From Thauera humireducens (GTDB lineage Bacteria; Pseudomonadota; Gammaproteobacteria; Burkholderiales; Rhodocyclaceae): 64,000 bases of DNA. The stretch spans positions 3,038,001-3,102,000 of the forward strand of contig NZ_CP014646.1 in NCBI RefSeq assembly GCF_001051995.2, given 5' to 3'. Of the stretch, positions 28,071-37,502 are shown piece by piece. The notes under the pieces were generated by a model. The model made no database searches. It was not told where the DNA came from and was given only the letters and a program-made list of their open reading frames with translations. How positions within the stretch are numbered: position 1 is the first letter of the stretch; each line of letters opens with the position of its first letter. The position numbers were made by a program, and so were the translations under genes.

Positions 28071-29219
28071 TCAGCACGGACGGGCAGACATGCCCGCGCG
28101 GAGGGTGGCGGCAACGTTGCGAGCCGTGAGTTCGACATTCGCCGCCGCCTCGCGCAAGGCGTCATCCAGCGAGCAAGGCGCGTTCAGCACGCTGAACACC
28201 GCGTCGATGCCGTGCGCGTAGACGACGCCGACATTGGCCCCGAGCGAGCCGGCGATGCCGATCACCGGCTTGCCGTGGCGCTTGGCCACGCGGGCGACAC
28301 CGACCGGCGTCTTGCCGTGGACGGTCTGGAAATCGATGCGGCCTTCGCCGGTGATGACGAGATCGGCATCGCGGACGTGGGCCTCGAGTCCGACTGCCGC
28401 GGTGACGATCTCGATGCCGGGTTTGAGCGTCGCGCCGAAGAAGGCCAGCATCGCCGCGCCCATGCCACCGGCGGCACCGGCACCGGGTACCTGATCGACC
28501 GCGACACCCAGATCACGGTCGATGATGCGGGCGAAATGGGCCAGATTGGCGTCCAGGGTGGGCACCATCCCGGCGGTCGCGCCCTTCTGCGGGCCGAACA
28601 CGGCCGAGGCACCGCGCGGGCCGGTGAGCGGGTTATCCACATCGCAGGCGACCTCGATGCGACATTCGGCCAGGCGCGGGTCGAGTGCCGACACATCGAT
28701 GCGCGCCAGCGCCGCCAGCGCCGCACCGCCGGGTGCCAACACCTGCCCATCCCGGTCCAGCAGGCGCGCGCCCAGGGCCTGTACCATGCCGGCCCCGCCA
28801 TCGTTGGTCGCGCTGCCACCGATGCCGAGGATGAAGCGGCGCGCGCCGGCGTCGAGCGCGCTGCGGATCAGCTCGCCGGTACCGCGCGAGGTGGTGAGGA
28901 GCGGATTGCGCCGCGCCGGCGGCACCAGCGCCAGGCCGCTGGCCGCGGCCATCTCGATCACCGCCGTTTCACCGTCTCCGGTGAGCCCGTAGAAGGCCTG
29001 CACCGGCTCGCCCAAGGGGTCAGTCACCGCCACCTCCAGCCGTCGCCCGCCGGTCGCGGCGACCATGGCCTCGACCGTGCCCTCGCCACCATCGGCCACC
29101 GGCACCAGCACATAGTCGGCCTGCGGGAACACGGCGCGGAAGCCCGCCTCGACCGCCTGTGCAACCTCCAGCGCGGACAGGCTTTCCTTGTATGAATCGG
29201 GGGCGATGACGATCTTCAT
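28071..29219 (-). CDS. garK: Glycerate 2-kinase, GarK/GlxK type I
   Basis: 382 residues. [74 protein letters not shown] and [11 protein letters not shown] are the ordered motifs of the glycerate kinase GarK family. It phosphorylates D-glycerate from GarR to 2-phosphoglycerate, the exit of the pathway into glycolysis. It is transcribed toward the EamA gene, downstream of cdaR on the minus strand with a 135-base gap, so it may have its own promoter or be read from cdaR. A perfect TTATCCACA occurs inside it at 28633-28641. Confidence 0.93.
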   Translation of the reverse strand: MKIVIAPDSYKESLSALEVAQAVEAGFRAVFPQADYVLVPVADGGEGTVEAMVAATGGRRLEVAVTDPLGEPVQAFYGLTGDGETAVIEMAAASGLALVPPARRNPLLTTSRGTGELIRSALDAGARRFILGIGGSATNDGGAGMVQALGARLLDRDGQVLAPGGAALAALARIDVSALDPRLAECRIEVACDVDNPLTGPRGASAVFGPQKGATAGMVPTLDANLAHFARIIDRDLGVAVDQVPGAGAAGGMGAAMLAFFGATLKPGIEIVTAAVGLEAHVRDADLVITGEGRIDFQTVHGKTPVGVARVAKRHGKPVIGIAGSLGANVGVVYAHGIDAVFSVLNAPCSLDDALREAAANVELTARNVAATLRAGMSARPC

Positions 29220-29354
29220 GAACAGGGGGCTCCGGGCGACAAAAGGCTCACGAACAGGACGACACAGCTTAGGGCAGCGCCATCACCGGGTCTTCATGAA
29301 ATTGCACATAAATGGCGCGTAAAACTGCGCGAAGAATGTGCTTTTTCACATCAA

Positions 29355-30563
29355 TCAACCCTGATCGAGTTCGAGCGCGATGAACAGCAGCAGAACGTCG
29401 TCAAGGCGGCCGAGATCCAGTCCGCTGAACTCGCCGATCCGGCGCAAGCGGTAGTCGAGGGTATTGCGATGGACGTGCAGCGCACCGGCCGCGAGCGAGG
29501 ACTTCATGTCGTGCGCGAACCAGGCGGCAAGCGTGCGCCGCAGGACACCGTCGCGGTCATGTTCCGCCACGCGCTGGAGCGGCCGGCGCAGCTCGTCTGC
29601 CTGCCAGCCTTCACCCAGGCCGGCGAGCAGTACCGCCAAGGTCTGGTCTGCATAGCAATGGAGCGCACGCGCCGGCTGGCGACGACGGCCCACGCGCAAC
29701 ACCGTGCGCGCCGACTGATAGGAGCGCACCAGACCGGCACGCCCGGGAAAGACACCGCCCAGCCCCAGCAGCAGGGGGCGCGGCGCCCCGCGCTGGAGGC
29801 GGACGAGCAGGGCGTCGACGCGCCCGTGCAGGCGCAAGGGATCATCCCCGGCGCCGGCCACCGGCAGCAGCCCCACGATCTCGCGCAGTGACACGGGTGC
29901 GCACAGGACGCCGGGTTCGGCCCGGGCGATCGACTCCAGCACGCGCTGCTGCTCGGCCAGCAGCGCGGTCGCGTCACCCACGGCCGGATCGAGCGCGACC
30001 AGCACGGCGACGCGCGGCATGTCCGGATCGACCCCCAGCTTGCGCGCCCAGTCCTCCAGCGCCGGCGTCGGCGTCGCGATGCCGACGAGCTGCAGCACGA
30101 GTTCTTCGCGCAAGCGGAGGTCGCGCGCGATGATCCGCATCAGCCACGCCTGCTCCAGCATGGTTTCGGCCGCCATGCGCAGCAGTTCGGCGAACTGCCG
30201 GATTGCATCGGGCGCACCACTCAGCCCGATCACCCCGACGATGGCGCCCTCGGCGCGCAAGGGCAGGTTGATGCCCGGGCGGGCATCGTGCAGGCGGCTC
30301 GCCAGCGCATCGTCGATCTCCACGGTGCGCCCCTGCGCCAGCACCATCGTCGCGCCCTCGTGCCGCGCACCGAGCCGCGCCGGATCGCCGCTGGCGATGA
30401 TGATGCCGCGCGCGTCCATCACATTCACGTTGGCGTGCAGGATCTGCATCGTGCGATCGACGATGGACTGGGCGAGCGAGGCATCGAGCAACAGCATGGC
30501 GGCAAGGTCGTGCGCACGGGATGGCCCATGCTGCCGCGTCGCCACGGTAGGTACAAGCGCCAT
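29355..30563 (-). CDS. cdaR: CdaR-type sugar diacid regulator
   Basis: 402 residues. Residues 20-155 are the sugar-diacid-recognition domain (LAQSIVDRTMQILHANVNVMD, GIIIASGDPARLG); the C-terminal PucR-type HTH contains SLAAGALHVHRNTLDYRLRRIGE. CdaR in enterobacteria activates the gar and gud genes in response to glucarate, galactarate or glycerate. Here it stands upstream of garK and would act beside the GntR regulator at the other end of the island. No operator was identified. Confidence 0.88.
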   Translation of the reverse strand: MALVPTVATRQHGPSRAHDLAAMLLLDASLAQSIVDRTMQILHANVNVMDARGIIIASGDPARLGARHEGATMVLAQGRTVEIDDALASRLHDARPGINLPLRAEGAIVGVIGLSGAPDAIRQFAELLRMAAETMLEQAWLMRIIARDLRLREELVLQLVGIATPTPALEDWARKLGVDPDMPRVAVLVALDPAVGDATALLAEQQRVLESIARAEPGVLCAPVSLREIVGLLPVAGAGDDPLRLHGRVDALLVRLQRGAPRPLLLGLGGVFPGRAGLVRSYQSARTVLRVGRRRQPARALHCYADQTLAVLLAGLGEGWQADELRRPLQRVAEHDRDGVLRRTLAAWFAHDMKSSLAAGALHVHRNTLDYRLRRIGEFSGLDLGRLDDVLLLFIALELDQG

Positions 30564-30845
30564 CGGACGGTAAACCGCTCAGCCGGGCACGCCCTCGGCT
30601 GGCCATATTGCTCACCAACATGCGTCCAAATGTAATTCTCATCCGGTCGCGGTGCCGCAGCGTCGTCAGCGAAGCCCCCTGTCCGCCTGCTGAGAACGGC
30701 AGCGTAAGGCACACATCGGCGACGATCCGGCACTGAAACAACTCGTCACGCTCGGTGGGGATCGCCGACGCCTCGCCGTGTTCATATGGATGCCACTGTG
30801 CGGAACACGCCAGTTCCGCCTCGAACAACGCAGAAGGAGAACAGC

Positions 30846-31064
30846 ATGAAAGTCCAGACCCTGATTCCCGCCCTCCTGATCACCGTGGCCGCGAGCGGTT
30901 GTGCCACATGGGACAACATGTCGTCGCGCGAGAAGAGCGCAGCGACCGGTGCTGCCGTCGGCGGCGTGGCTGGCGCGGTCATTTCCAACGGGGGTGTCCT
31001 GGGCACGGTCGGCGGTGCAGCCATCGGTGGTGTGATCGGCGATCAGGTCGGCAAGAAGAAGTAA
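30846..31064 (+). CDS. Small glycine-zipper lipoprotein
   Basis: 72 residues. The signal peptide ends in a lipobox (VAASGC, Cys19), then a Gly/Ala-rich segment with GAAVGGVAGAV and GGAAIGGVIGD repeats and a basic end KKK, similar in design to OsmB and glycine-zipper 2TM lipoproteins. It is likely an outer-membrane or periplasmic anchor protein of unknown role. GAAGGAGA precedes the ATG. It stands alone, followed by a strong terminator, so it is probably monocistronic. Confidence 0.82.
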   Translation: MKVQTLIPALLITVAASGCATWDNMSSREKSAATGAAVGGVAGAVISNGGVLGTVGGAAIGGVIGDQVGKKK

Positions 31065-31121
31065 GCCGCTGCCGCGTCCCCGAGACGCGGACGCCGGATT
31101 TTTCCTTTCGCTCTCCTCATT

Positions 31122-31166
31122 CGGGGCATCGACGCCATGCATGGCCGACATGCCCCGTTTTCTTTC
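31122..31166 (+). terminator. Rho-independent terminator after the glycine-zipper gene
   Basis: CGGGGCAT (31122-31129) pairs with ATGCCCCG (31150-31157); the space between holds a second palindrome GCCATGCATGGC, and TTTTCTTT follows. A weaker hairpin, CCGCGTC/GACGCGG at 31072-31090, lies just before it. On the opposite strand no T run follows, so it serves plus-strand transcription. Confidence 0.8.
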
Positions 31167-31171
31167 CCGTC

Positions 31172-32377
31172 TCAGCCCACCGCGCCCATCACCCCGCTGG
31201 CCAGCGCAGCGCCAACGACGACCAGCCACGGCGGCAGCCTCCAGAACATCAGTGCCACCAGCGCGAGCAGCGCCAGCGCGAAGTCCGCCGGCCCCAGGAC
31301 CGCACTCGTCCACACCGGCTGGTAGAGCGCCGCGAGCAGCAGACCGACCACCGCGGCGTTGATCCCCATGAGTGCCGCCTGCATGCGCACGTGGCGACGC
31401 AGGCCTTCCCAGAACGGCAGTACGCCGACCACGAGCAGGAAGGCCGGCAGGAAGATCGCCACCAGGCAAAGCAGACCGCCGAGCCAGCCGTTCGGCGCAC
31501 CCGTCATCGAAGCGCCAAGAAAGGCAGCGAAGGTGAACAGCGGCCCAGGCACGGCCTGTGCAGCACCATAGCCCGCGAGAAAGGTCTCGTTGTCGACCCA
31601 GCCATTGGGCACGACTTCCGCCTGCAGCAGCGGCAGCATCACGTGGCCGCCGCCGAAAACCAGCGAACCGGCACGGAAAAACACGTCCATGCGCGCCAAT
31701 GCGGTCGCGTTCCACCCGTCCGCCAGCAAAGGCAGGACGAGCAAGAGGCCGAAGAACAGGACCAGCGCCGCGATTGCCGCCGGGCGGCCGACGCGGATCG
31801 GCAGCGACTCGTGTCCGTCGCGCGCCGCGGGACGAAACCAGGCGAGGCCGACGAGCGCGGCGAGGACGATCACGCCCACCTGCGTCCATGCCGACGGACT
31901 CGCCAGCACGATGCAACTCGCCACCGCCATGATGCTGACACGGGACGCATCGGGGCACAGCGTACGCGCCATGCCCCACACTGCCTGGGCCACGACGGCC
32001 ACGGCGACGACCTTGAGCCCGTGCAGCACGGCCGGCGACAGCAGCGTGTCCTGTGCCGCGACGCCGAACGCGAACAGGATCATCGCGAAGGCCGAAGGCA
32101 GGGTGAAACCCGCCCAGGCCGCCAGCGCCCCCGCGTAACCTGCGCGCGACAGACCGAGCGCAATCCCGATCTGGCTGCTTGCCGGACCGGGCAGGAACTG
32201 GCACAGCGCCACCAGATCGGCATAGCTGCGCTCGCTGAGCCAGCGCCGGCGGGCGACGAACTCCTCGCGGAAATACCCGATATGCGCCACCGGCCCGCCG
32301 AAGGACGTGAGCCCGAGACGCAGGAAAGCCAGGAAGACGGACCACGCGTTGCGGTCGTCGCGAAGGGGTTCGGTCAT
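31172..32377 (-). CDS. chrA: Chromate transporter, full-length two-domain ChrA
   Basis: 401 residues with two homologous CHR halves. The first half has FLRLGLTSFGGPVAHIGYF and CQFLPGPASSQIGIALG; the second has GSLVFGGGHVMLPLL and GYGAAQAVPGPLFTFAAFLGA. This is the long-chain form that exports chromate, probably driven by the proton gradient. It is a single gene convergent with the glycine-zipper lipoprotein; no chrB regulator is present. Confidence 0.92.
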   Translation of the reverse strand: MTEPLRDDRNAWSVFLAFLRLGLTSFGGPVAHIGYFREEFVARRRWLSERSYADLVALCQFLPGPASSQIGIALGLSRAGYAGALAAWAGFTLPSAFAMILFAFGVAAQDTLLSPAVLHGLKVVAVAVVAQAVWGMARTLCPDASRVSIMAVASCIVLASPSAWTQVGVIVLAALVGLAWFRPAARDGHESLPIRVGRPAAIAALVLFFGLLLVLPLLADGWNATALARMDVFFRAGSLVFGGGHVMLPLLQAEVVPNGWVDNETFLAGYGAAQAVPGPLFTFAAFLGASMTGAPNGWLGGLLCLVAIFLPAFLLVVGVLPFWEGLRRHVRMQAALMGINAAVVGLLLAALYQPVWTSAVLGPADFALALLALVALMFWRLPPWLVVVGAALASGVMGAVG

Positions 32378-32556
32378 GGCCGAGTGTCTCGCTGCTGGAT
32401 CAACGGCAGGGATTATCGATTATTCCCCGTGACGCACGATCGTGCCTCGCGACTAACCAGGCTCTCGGGAATGCGGGCCGGCACGCATAGTCAGGCACTG
32501 AAGATATCTGCCCGAGCGGACTGCGAACCCCGCAAGGCAGCCCCGTAGTTCCTTGA

Positions 32557-32562
32557 TAGAAT
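32557..32562 (+). promoter_or_regulatory. Candidate -10 element for prfC
   Basis: TAGAAT, 63 bases before the prfC ATG. No good -35 hexamer is seen at the right distance. The same TAGAAT occurs before efp (42360) and uvrA (43717), which is some support. Confidence 0.4.
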
Positions 32563-32572
32563 TGCGCTTGTC

Positions 32573-32608
32573 CCGCCTCGCCCAAACCCGCGCAGGCGGT
32601 TTTTCTTT
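32573..32608 (+). terminator. Terminator-like hairpin in the prfC leader
   Basis: CCGCCT (32573-32578) can pair with AGGCGG (32594-32599), directly followed by TTTTTCTTT. It sits between the candidate -10 and the prfC ATG (32625). No plus-strand gene ends just upstream, so it could act as an attenuator on prfC itself. The 15-base loop makes it weaker than a typical terminator. Confidence 0.45.
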
Positions 32609-32624
32609 CTGCCGACGACTCTCG

Positions 32625-34247
32625 ATGACCACCACCCCCTATCCGCCCGAGTTGCTGCGCGACGTCGAAAAGCGCCGCACCTTCGCCATCATCGCCCACC
32701 CCGACGCGGGCAAGACCACGCTGACCGAGAAGCTGCTGCTGTTCGGCGGCGCGATCCAGCTCGCCGGCACGGTGAAGGCGCGCAAGTCCGCACGCCATGC
32801 CACCTCGGACTGGATGGAAGTGGAAAAGCAGCGCGGCATCTCGGTATCGAGCTCGGTGATGCAGTTCGAGTACATGGACCACACCGTCAACCTGCTCGAC
32901 ACCCCGGGCCACGAGGACTTCTCCGAGGATACCTACCGCGTGCTCACCGCCGTGGACGCGGCGGTGATGGTGATCGACGCCGCCAAGGGGGTGGAGGCGC
33001 AGACCATCAAGCTGCTCGAGGTCTGCCGGCTGCGCAACACGCCCATCATCACCTTCGTCAACAAGATGGACCGCGAGGTACGCGAGCCCTTCGAACTGCT
33101 CGCCGAAATCGAGGACGTCCTCAAGATCACCTGCGCGCCGGTGACCTGGCCGCTGGGCATGGGCAAGGCCTTCCGCGGTGTCTACCACCTGCTGCAGGAT
33201 CAGGTCCTGACCTTCACCCCCGGCCAAGAGCGGCGCAGCGACGCTGAAGTGCTGAAGGGCATCGCCAACCCCGAACTGGATGCACGCTTCCCAATGGAAG
33301 TAGGCCAGTTGCGTGAGGACGTCGAGCTCATCGAGGGTGCCTCGCCGCCCTTCGATCTCGACGAATTCCTGGCGGGCAAGCAGACCCCGGTGTTCTTCGG
33401 CTCCGGTATCAACAACTTCGGCGTGCAGGAGATCCTGCAGTCACTGATCGACTGGGCGCCGCCGCCCCAGGCGCGACTCGCGGGCACCGGTGCCGACGGC
33501 ACGCGCATGGTGCAGCCGGCCGAACCGGCCTTCACCGGCTTCGTCTTCAAGATCCAGGCCAACATGGACCCGAAGCACCGCGACCGCATCGCCTTCTTCC
33601 GCATCTGCTCGGGTCGCTACACGGCCGGCATGAAGGTCAAGCACGTGCGCGCCGGTCGCGACATGAAGCTCGCCAACGTGCTCACGTTCATGGCCAATGA
33701 GCGCGTGATCATGGAAGACGGCGTCGCCGGCGACATCGTCGGCATCCACAACCATGGCCAGTTGCAGATCGGCGATACCCTGACCGAAGGCGAGAACCTC
33801 GGCTTCAAGGGCATCCCGTACTTCTCGCCGGAAATGTTCCGCGCCGCTCGCCTGCGCGACCCGCTCAAGTCCAAGCAACTGCAGAAGGGTTTGCAGGAAC
33901 TGGGCGAAGAAGGCGCCATCCAGGTGTTCGAACTCGAAGGCGGCCAGATGCTGCTCGGCGCGGTCGGCGTACTGCAGTTCGAGATCGTCGCCCAGCGCCT
34001 CAAGGACGAGTACAAGGTCGATGCCATCTTCGAGCCCGCCGACATCCACACCGCGCGCTGGCTCACCTTCCCCGACGACGTCACCCGCCGCAACTTCGAG
34101 CGCGAGCAGGCGCTGCGCCTGGGCAAGGACATCGACGGCAATCCGGTGTATCTGGCCACCAGCCGCTACAATCTGGAAGTCACCGCCGAGAAGTGGCCGA
34201 AGGTGACCTTCCACGCCACACGCGAGCATGGGGAAGTGCTGGGCTGA
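32625..34247 (+). CDS. prfC: Peptide chain release factor 3
   Basis: 540 residues, a translational GTPase. G1 [16 protein letters not shown], the [10 protein letters not shown] switch region, G3 [16 protein letters not shown] and G4 FVNKMDRE are intact. RF3 uses GTP to recycle RF1/RF2 from the ribosome. ATG 32625 gives the standard [21 protein letters not shown] start; an upstream ATG at 32553 would add 24 unconserved residues across the leader hairpin. It is a single gene with an inverted repeat after it. Confidence 0.95.
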   Translation: MTTTPYPPELLRDVEKRRTFAIIAHPDAGKTTLTEKLLLFGGAIQLAGTVKARKSARHATSDWMEVEKQRGISVSSSVMQFEYMDHTVNLLDTPGHEDFSEDTYRVLTAVDAAVMVIDAAKGVEAQTIKLLEVCRLRNTPIITFVNKMDREVREPFELLAEIEDVLKITCAPVTWPLGMGKAFRGVYHLLQDQVLTFTPGQERRSDAEVLKGIANPELDARFPMEVGQLREDVELIEGASPPFDLDEFLAGKQTPVFFGSGINNFGVQEILQSLIDWAPPPQARLAGTGADGTRMVQPAEPAFTGFVFKIQANMDPKHRDRIAFFRICSGRYTAGMKVKHVRAGRDMKLANVLTFMANERVIMEDGVAGDIVGIHNHGQLQIGDTLTEGENLGFKGIPYFSPEMFRAARLRDPLKSKQLQKGLQELGEEGAIQVFELEGGQMLLGAVGVLQFEIVAQRLKDEYKVDAIFEPADIHTARWLTFPDDVTRRNFEREQALRLGKDIDGNPVYLATSRYNLEVTAEKWPKVTFHATREHGEVLG

Positions 34248-34260
34248 TTCCCACTCCCCA

Positions 34261-34288
34261 GAGTCGGCACGCTGACGCCTGCCGACTC
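34261..34288. terminator. Stem-loop between convergent prfC and chemoreceptor genes
   Basis: GAGTCGGCA (34261-34269) pairs perfectly with TGCCGACTC (34280-34288) over a 10-base loop. There is no T run on either strand, so if it stops transcription it is not a classical intrinsic terminator. Confidence 0.45.
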
Positions 34289-34296
34289 CGCGCAGC

Positions 34297-35262
34297 TCAA
34301 CGCGCCGACAGCGCCTCTCCAATCCCCGCACCGATCTCGCGCTGGCGTCCGATGGCCCGGGTGATCTGGGTCACCACCTCCACACGCCTTTTCGCCCCGG
34401 ACTGGATTTCGGTCATTGCATCGCGTGCGCTCGATGCAAGCGCCAGTCCCTCATCGACGATGCAGAGCGTGTCGCGTACCGCATCGGACGCATCGCGCGA
34501 CGTGCTGTTGAGATCGGCTGCAATCCGACCAATGCGTTCGCTGGCACTGCGCGCCTGCTCGGCCAGCTTTCGAACCTCGTCGGCCACGACCGCAAAGCCC
34601 CGGCCGGCCTCACCTGCCCGTGCGGCCTCGATGGCGGCATTGAGCGCCAGCAGGTTGGTCTGCTCGGAAATCTGCGTGATCGAGGCAACGATGCTGCGAA
34701 TCTCGCCTGACTGCGCGGCCAGCGCGGTGAGATCCTGCTGCGCGCGGAGCAGACCGGCACCCAGCTTTTCGATCGACCCACGGGCGCGTGACATCAGCTC
34801 GGCCCCGGTCGCCACATTGCCACCACTCACCTTGGCGAGGGTATTCGCCTCGTCCATGTCGGCCAGGGTTCGATCCACCAGCCCGATCAGCTCATGCGTG
34901 AGTGCGAGCGCGCGGCTTTCCGCTTGCTGCAAGCGTTCCAGTCGCGTTGCAGCATCCGTGAGCTCAGCGGCCGGCTGCGCACATGCCTGAGCCTCGTGCA
35001 GGCTGAGCTGCAGGCGCTCGACCTCGTCCTGCGCCCGCGAACACCTGCCTTCAAGCGCCGCAACCAGCGCCGCCTGCTCGTTCGCCGCCCTCGCACTGCG
35101 CACACTCGATCCCGCCGCGGCCATGACGCACAACAGCGCAAGCCCGACAGGGACGGGAGCCAAATCAGTCGCCAGGAAGAAACTTGCAACCATGAACGCC
35201 GCGGACAACAGCCAAAGCGCGACCACGGCATTGAATCGGGAAATCGAGTTGAGATCGGACAT
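34297..35262 (-). CDS. Short methyl-accepting chemotaxis protein without ligand domain
   Basis: 321 residues. Two adjacent membrane segments at about 12-31 and 36-52 leave almost no periplasmic loop. A coiled coil follows (65-150), then the conserved signalling hairpin [41 protein letters not shown] in overlapping form. The C-terminal half after the hairpin is short. It must sense membrane or cytoplasmic cues, or work with another receptor. No chemotaxis kinase genes lie nearby. Confidence 0.85.
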   Translation of the reverse strand: MSDLNSISRFNAVVALWLLSAAFMVASFFLATDLAPVPVGLALLCVMAAAGSSVRSARAANEQAALVAALEGRCSRAQDEVERLQLSLHEAQACAQPAAELTDAATRLERLQQAESRALALTHELIGLVDRTLADMDEANTLAKVSGGNVATGAELMSRARGSIEKLGAGLLRAQQDLTALAAQSGEIRSIVASITQISEQTNLLALNAAIEAARAGEAGRGFAVVADEVRKLAEQARSASERIGRIAADLNSTSRDASDAVRDTLCIVDEGLALASSARDAMTEIQSGAKRRVEVVTQITRAIGRQREIGAGIGEALSAR

Positions 35263-35351
35263 TGCTCGGCGTCGTAGCTGAAGTAGGCCCTCAGCTTAAT
35301 ACGACAACCTGAAAATATCGAGATTTTGCCTCTCGATAAGGGCGAGGGGCA

Positions 35352-35735
35352 TCAGTTGCCGGTGACGATCCCCTCGACGACCTTCTTGCCCTCCGAATAC
35401 AGCGCCACCTGTCCGTCCTCGAACTCGACATTCATGCAGGCGGTGTTGCCCTTGAGCTTGCCGTCCAGCCATTCGCGGCAGTAGCGCGCCTGCTCGTCCA
35501 CCCACCAGCGCGCCTTGGCACCGGTGGTGTCGGTCAGCATGCCATCGCTACCGAACTTGAGCGTGTAGGCGGACTCGGTGCGCAGATACACGCCGATGAA
35601 GGTGGCGCCGCTCAACAGCTGTTCGACTTCGGCCTTGCTGGTGATGAAGTTCTGCGCCAGCGCACCACCGGCCGCTGCAGACAATGCCAGCGCCGCCGCC
35701 AGGGCGCGTCCCGTGTTCCCGAGCTTCAGCTTCAT
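35352..35735 (-). CDS. Periplasmic hypothetical protein
   Basis: 127 residues from the ATG at 35735, which has AGGA six bases upstream; ATG 35747 is four codons earlier. A signal peptide MKLKLGNTGRALAAALAL..GGALAQ is followed by a small domain with two cysteines (YCREW and TACMNVEF) that could form a disulfide. I do not recognise the family. It resembles small secreted proteins with a single beta domain, and nothing in its neighbours suggests a job. Confidence 0.7.
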   Translation of the reverse strand: MKLKLGNTGRALAAALALSAAAGGALAQNFITSKAEVEQLLSGATFIGVYLRTESAYTLKFGSDGMLTDTTGAKARWWVDEQARYCREWLDGKLKGNTACMNVEFEDGQVALYSEGKKVVEGIVTGN

Positions 35736-35818
35736 GTTCGTCCTCATGTACGTACTTTCGGTCGATCGATGCGGAATGTCCCGCGATTGTCCATCTGCCG
35801 CGTGCGCCGCCGCCCCGT

Positions 35819-36682
35819 TCAGCCGCGTGCGCCCAGACGGCCCACGAGACCACGCAGGGTCTCCTGCAGGTCGGCCGGCATCACCACCACCTTGGAGCTG
35901 CCGGACTCGCCCAGCTTCTCGAGCGAGGCGATGTATTTCTCGCCCAGCAGGTAGAGCATCGGCGTCGTCTGGTCGCCGATGCTGGCCGTCACGCGGCGGA
36001 TGGACTCGGCCGAGGCTTCCGCCAGCATGACCTGGGCGTTGGCGTCGCGCTTGGCGGATTCCAGCCGTGCCTCGGCTTCGAGGATGGCCGCCTGCTTGGC
36101 GCCTTCGGCCTTGGTCACCGCCGCCTTGCGCTCGCGCTCCGCTGCGGCCTGCAGCTCCATCGCTCTCTGCATCGATTGCGAGGGCTTGATGTCCTGGATC
36201 TCGACCGACTTCACCGTCAGCCCCCAGTCCACCGCCTCGTCGGCGATGCTCTCGCGCAGCCGCGCCTTGATCTTGTCGCGCGAGGAAAGCGCCTCGTCCA
36301 GCTCCATTTCGCCGACGATCGAGCGCAATGTCGTCATGATCAGGTTGCGGATCGCCTCGGAGAAATCGGTCACGCCATACACCGCCTTGACCGGGTCGGT
36401 GACCTTCACGAACGCGATGGCATTGGTCAGGATCACCGCGTTGTCACGGGTGATGACTTCCTGTTCCTGCACGTCGAGGATGATGTCCTTCGTCACCAGC
36501 TTGTAGGCGACGTTGTCAAGGTAGGGAATCAGAATGTTGAGGCCGGGACGCAAGGTGGCGTGGTACTTGCCCAGGCGCTCGACCACCCATTCCTCGCCTT
36601 GCGCCACCAGGCGCACGCCCTTGGCGATGGTGATGACGACAAACACCAGGATGGCGAGCGCAATGGCGAGGCCTTCGGTCAT
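35819..36682 (-). CDS. SPFH/Band 7 protein (stomatin/QmcA-like)
   Basis: 287 residues. One N-terminal membrane segment (MTEGLAIALAILVFVVITIA) is followed by the SPFH domain (GLNILIPYLDNVAYKLVTKDI, VTDPVKAVYGVTDF) and an Ala/Glu-rich coiled coil (AAAERERKAAVTKAEGAKQA). Such proteins assemble into membrane rings that organise proteases or lipid microdomains. The NfeD gene lies 25 bases upstream in the same operon, the classic SPFH-NfeD pairing. Confidence 0.9.
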   Translation of the reverse strand: MTEGLAIALAILVFVVITIAKGVRLVAQGEEWVVERLGKYHATLRPGLNILIPYLDNVAYKLVTKDIILDVQEQEVITRDNAVILTNAIAFVKVTDPVKAVYGVTDFSEAIRNLIMTTLRSIVGEMELDEALSSRDKIKARLRESIADEAVDWGLTVKSVEIQDIKPSQSMQRAMELQAAAERERKAAVTKAEGAKQAAILEAEARLESAKRDANAQVMLAEASAESIRRVTASIGDQTTPMLYLLGEKYIASLEKLGESGSSKVVVMPADLQETLRGLVGRLGARG

Positions 36683-36707
36683 GAGTTCTTCCTTTCGTTT
36701 GAATTGA

Positions 36708-37163
36708 TCAGGCCTTCGTCACCTTGACGAAGCTGCCTTCGACGCTGACGACACGCACGCGCTCGCCGGCCGCGATCGCGGTCTCCGCCATGCAGGCCCA
36801 CTCCTCGGCGCCCAGCACCGGCCGCTGGAAACGCACCCTGCCGCGCTGGAAGGGGGCGACGGCACTGACCAGCAGACCCACCTCGCCGATCACCTCGCCC
36901 GCAGCCGTGCCGACGAGGGTCTTGTGCTGCGACCGCTTGAACACGCGGAACCACAGCACCGCCATTGCCACGGACGCGACGATCCAGGCCGCGATCTGCG
37001 TCGTCAGCGACAGTTCCGGCGCGACCAGCAACACCAGTCCGACCAGCAGCGCGCCGAAGCCGAACCAGATGACGAAGAAGGCCGGCACCGCCAGCTCCAG
37101 CAGCACCAGCCCCAGACCAGCCAGCTCCCAGTGCCACCATTCGATGATCAAGGCGTTTTCCAT
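36708..37163 (-). CDS. NfeD-family membrane protein
   Basis: 151 residues. Three or four hydrophobic segments lie in the first 75 residues, then a C-terminal OB-fold domain with VGTAAGEVIGEVGLLVSAV and GERVRVVSVEGSFVKV. This is the short NfeD form without a protease domain. It partners SPFH proteins and is cotranscribed with the stomatin-like gene that follows. Confidence 0.9.
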   Translation of the reverse strand: MENALIIEWWHWELAGLGLVLLELAVPAFFVIWFGFGALLVGLVLLVAPELSLTTQIAAWIVASVAMAVLWFRVFKRSQHKTLVGTAAGEVIGEVGLLVSAVAPFQRGRVRFQRPVLGAEEWACMAETAIAAGERVRVVSVEGSFVKVTKA

Positions 37164-37447
37164 GGCGAGACTTTAGCGCACCCCGACGGCAAACGGATTT
37201 GACCTGTCGCAGGGCGCAGTGGGAAAGCTGTGGTTCCAGGGGGGGCGAAGTTGTGGACAACGATGATTCCGGTCTGGCGACGCGTTTCCATCAACAAATG
37301 ATCCCGCGCTTCAAGCCCAGATATGAACGGCTTTATACAGATTGCAAATACCTGTTTTTATAGGTTAAAAACGACTTATCCACAGAAATCGCCGGTACAC
37401 TATGTTTACAGTCTTTTAAATATATAAAACCTGTGTACACCCAGAAG
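37164..37447. other. AT-rich intergenic region with a DnaA-box-like site
   Basis: No gene. The stretch 37290-37440 is unusually AT-rich for this genome. It contains a perfect TTATCCACA at 37376-37384 and a one-mismatch copy (TGTGGACAA) near 37252. Minus-strand promoter elements for nfeD are probable here, but none is convincing. Confidence 0.5.
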
Positions 37448-37480
37448 AAAAAAAGCGCCGACCGCAGCCGACGCCTTTTC
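37448..37480 (-). terminator. Rho-independent terminator of rdgC
   Basis: Read on the minus strand: AAAAGGCGTCGGC, loop TGCG, GTCGGCGCTTTTTTT. The 13-base stem includes G-U pairs and is followed by a run of seven T. It begins about 22 bases after the rdgC stop codon. Confidence 0.85.
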
Positions 37481-37502
37481 TACAGCCCCTTCGGGACAGG
37501 AA

